Source: Cynocephalus volans (lineage: Eukaryota; Chordata; Mammalia; Dermoptera; Cynocephalidae). Taken from it: 64,000 nucleotides of DNA. This document shows, piece by piece, positions 63,510-64,000 of the stretch. A model generated the notes under the pieces. The model saw nothing but the letters and a program-made list of their open reading frames with translations. It had not been told where the DNA came from and did no database searches. Numbering within the stretch: position 1 is the stretch's first letter; every line of letters begins with the position of its first letter. The stretch lies in assembly GCF_027409185.1 (NCBI RefSeq), contig NC_084472.1, positions 95,186,427 to 95,250,426 of the forward strand. The letters run 5' to 3'. Position numbers and translations under genes: made by a program.

Positions 63510-64000
63510 TACGGAGCTATTGATGTGAATGAAGGACAGGAGGTCTGGGGGCACTGCTGGTCTGTCTCCTCCCTTTGATTTGGGTGTGTGCAGCATTGAT
63601 CTTTAACTGTCTGTCTTCTGGCAGACTCAATCCATCAGAGCAGCAGAACTAAAGAAAAAATAAAAAAGAAGGGCAGAGACAGCTGGTGTTATAGGCAGGC
63701 CAGGATGAGAAAGGAGAAAGAACAAGGTATGGGTAACAATGGATTAGTGTTTGACTCAAGACGTGACTCAGTATTCTGCATTGGATTTGCTCCTAACTAC
63801 TGGTGTGGCAGAGTCAGACTGTGGGTGTACAAAAGAATGACAACTGGCCACAAGTTGATAATCACTGAACATAGATGAAGGGCACATGTATTTATCATAC
63901 TTTTCTCTAAATATATGTCTATGTGTGAACACGTCCACGACAAATATTTTAAACAAAAGGGTCTTAATGGAAAGGTGAACATATATGTTGTTTGGATGAG
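63510..64000 (-). other. 5' flank of the ADAM gene
   Basis: Holds the leader and perhaps the promoter. No TATA box or CpG island stands out. A non-coding upstream exon may lie outside the window, as ADAM20/21 genes can have untranslated 5' exons. Confidence 0.4.

Overview
This window is mammalian nuclear DNA, mostly intergenic or intronic. It is AT-rich and packed with retrotransposon debris of several ages: ancient MIR and L2, MaLR LTRs, old L1, and young L1. There is one CpG island and one convincing protein-coding gene. The best organism clue is a set of tRNA-Ile-like SINEs, some monomeric and some two-unit. They carry A-box and B-box motifs, A-rich tails and mostly clean target-site duplications. 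They match my memory of the CYN SINEs of colugos (Dermoptera, e.g. Galeopterus). The species call is an inference from repeat type, not from a database match. || Layout. 0-29 kb: no gene recognised; MIR/L2/old L1 fragments, an antisense L1 5'UTR-only piece with an A-rich end (5.7-6.9 kb), a 4-copy 75-bp minisatellite (7.15-7.45 kb), a young truncated L1 (9.6-10.1 kb), a MaLR LTR nested in a MIR (11.3-11.7 kb), several CYN SINEs, and weak coding-like remnants. 29.25-30.12 kb: CpG island with GC boxes, a probable housekeeping-type promoter whose gene I cannot identify. 30-43 kb: mostly non-coding, with L1 and CYN pieces and a MaLR LTR inserted cleanly into an antisense L1. 43.9-59 kb: a dense LINE-1 block with one roughly 7.2-kb decayed L1 near full length, an antisense ORF2 fragment and older L1s, with nested CYN SINEs. 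61.3-63.5 kb, minus strand: an intact single-exon 729-codon ADAM metalloprotease-disintegrin, closest by eye to ADAM20 of the ADAM20/21 testis group. || How parts relate. From what I remember of human chromosome 14q24 (SYNJ2BP-ADAM21-ADAM20-MED6), the CpG island left of an ADAM20-like gene would fit a SYNJ2BP-type promoter firing leftwards, but I found none of its coding exons, so this stays a hypothesis. The ADAM gene would give a sperm or testis surface protein with an intact zinc site. A four-codon upstream ORF with a strong start context ends overlapping its start codon. I found no RNA gene, CRISPR, phage or operon-like system, and no clearly new biological system. The most notable items are the tail-less SINE fragment with a perfect duplication, the L1 5'UTR-only retrocopy, the TAATG-coupled uORF on ADAM, and two unidentified decayed coding-like stretches.
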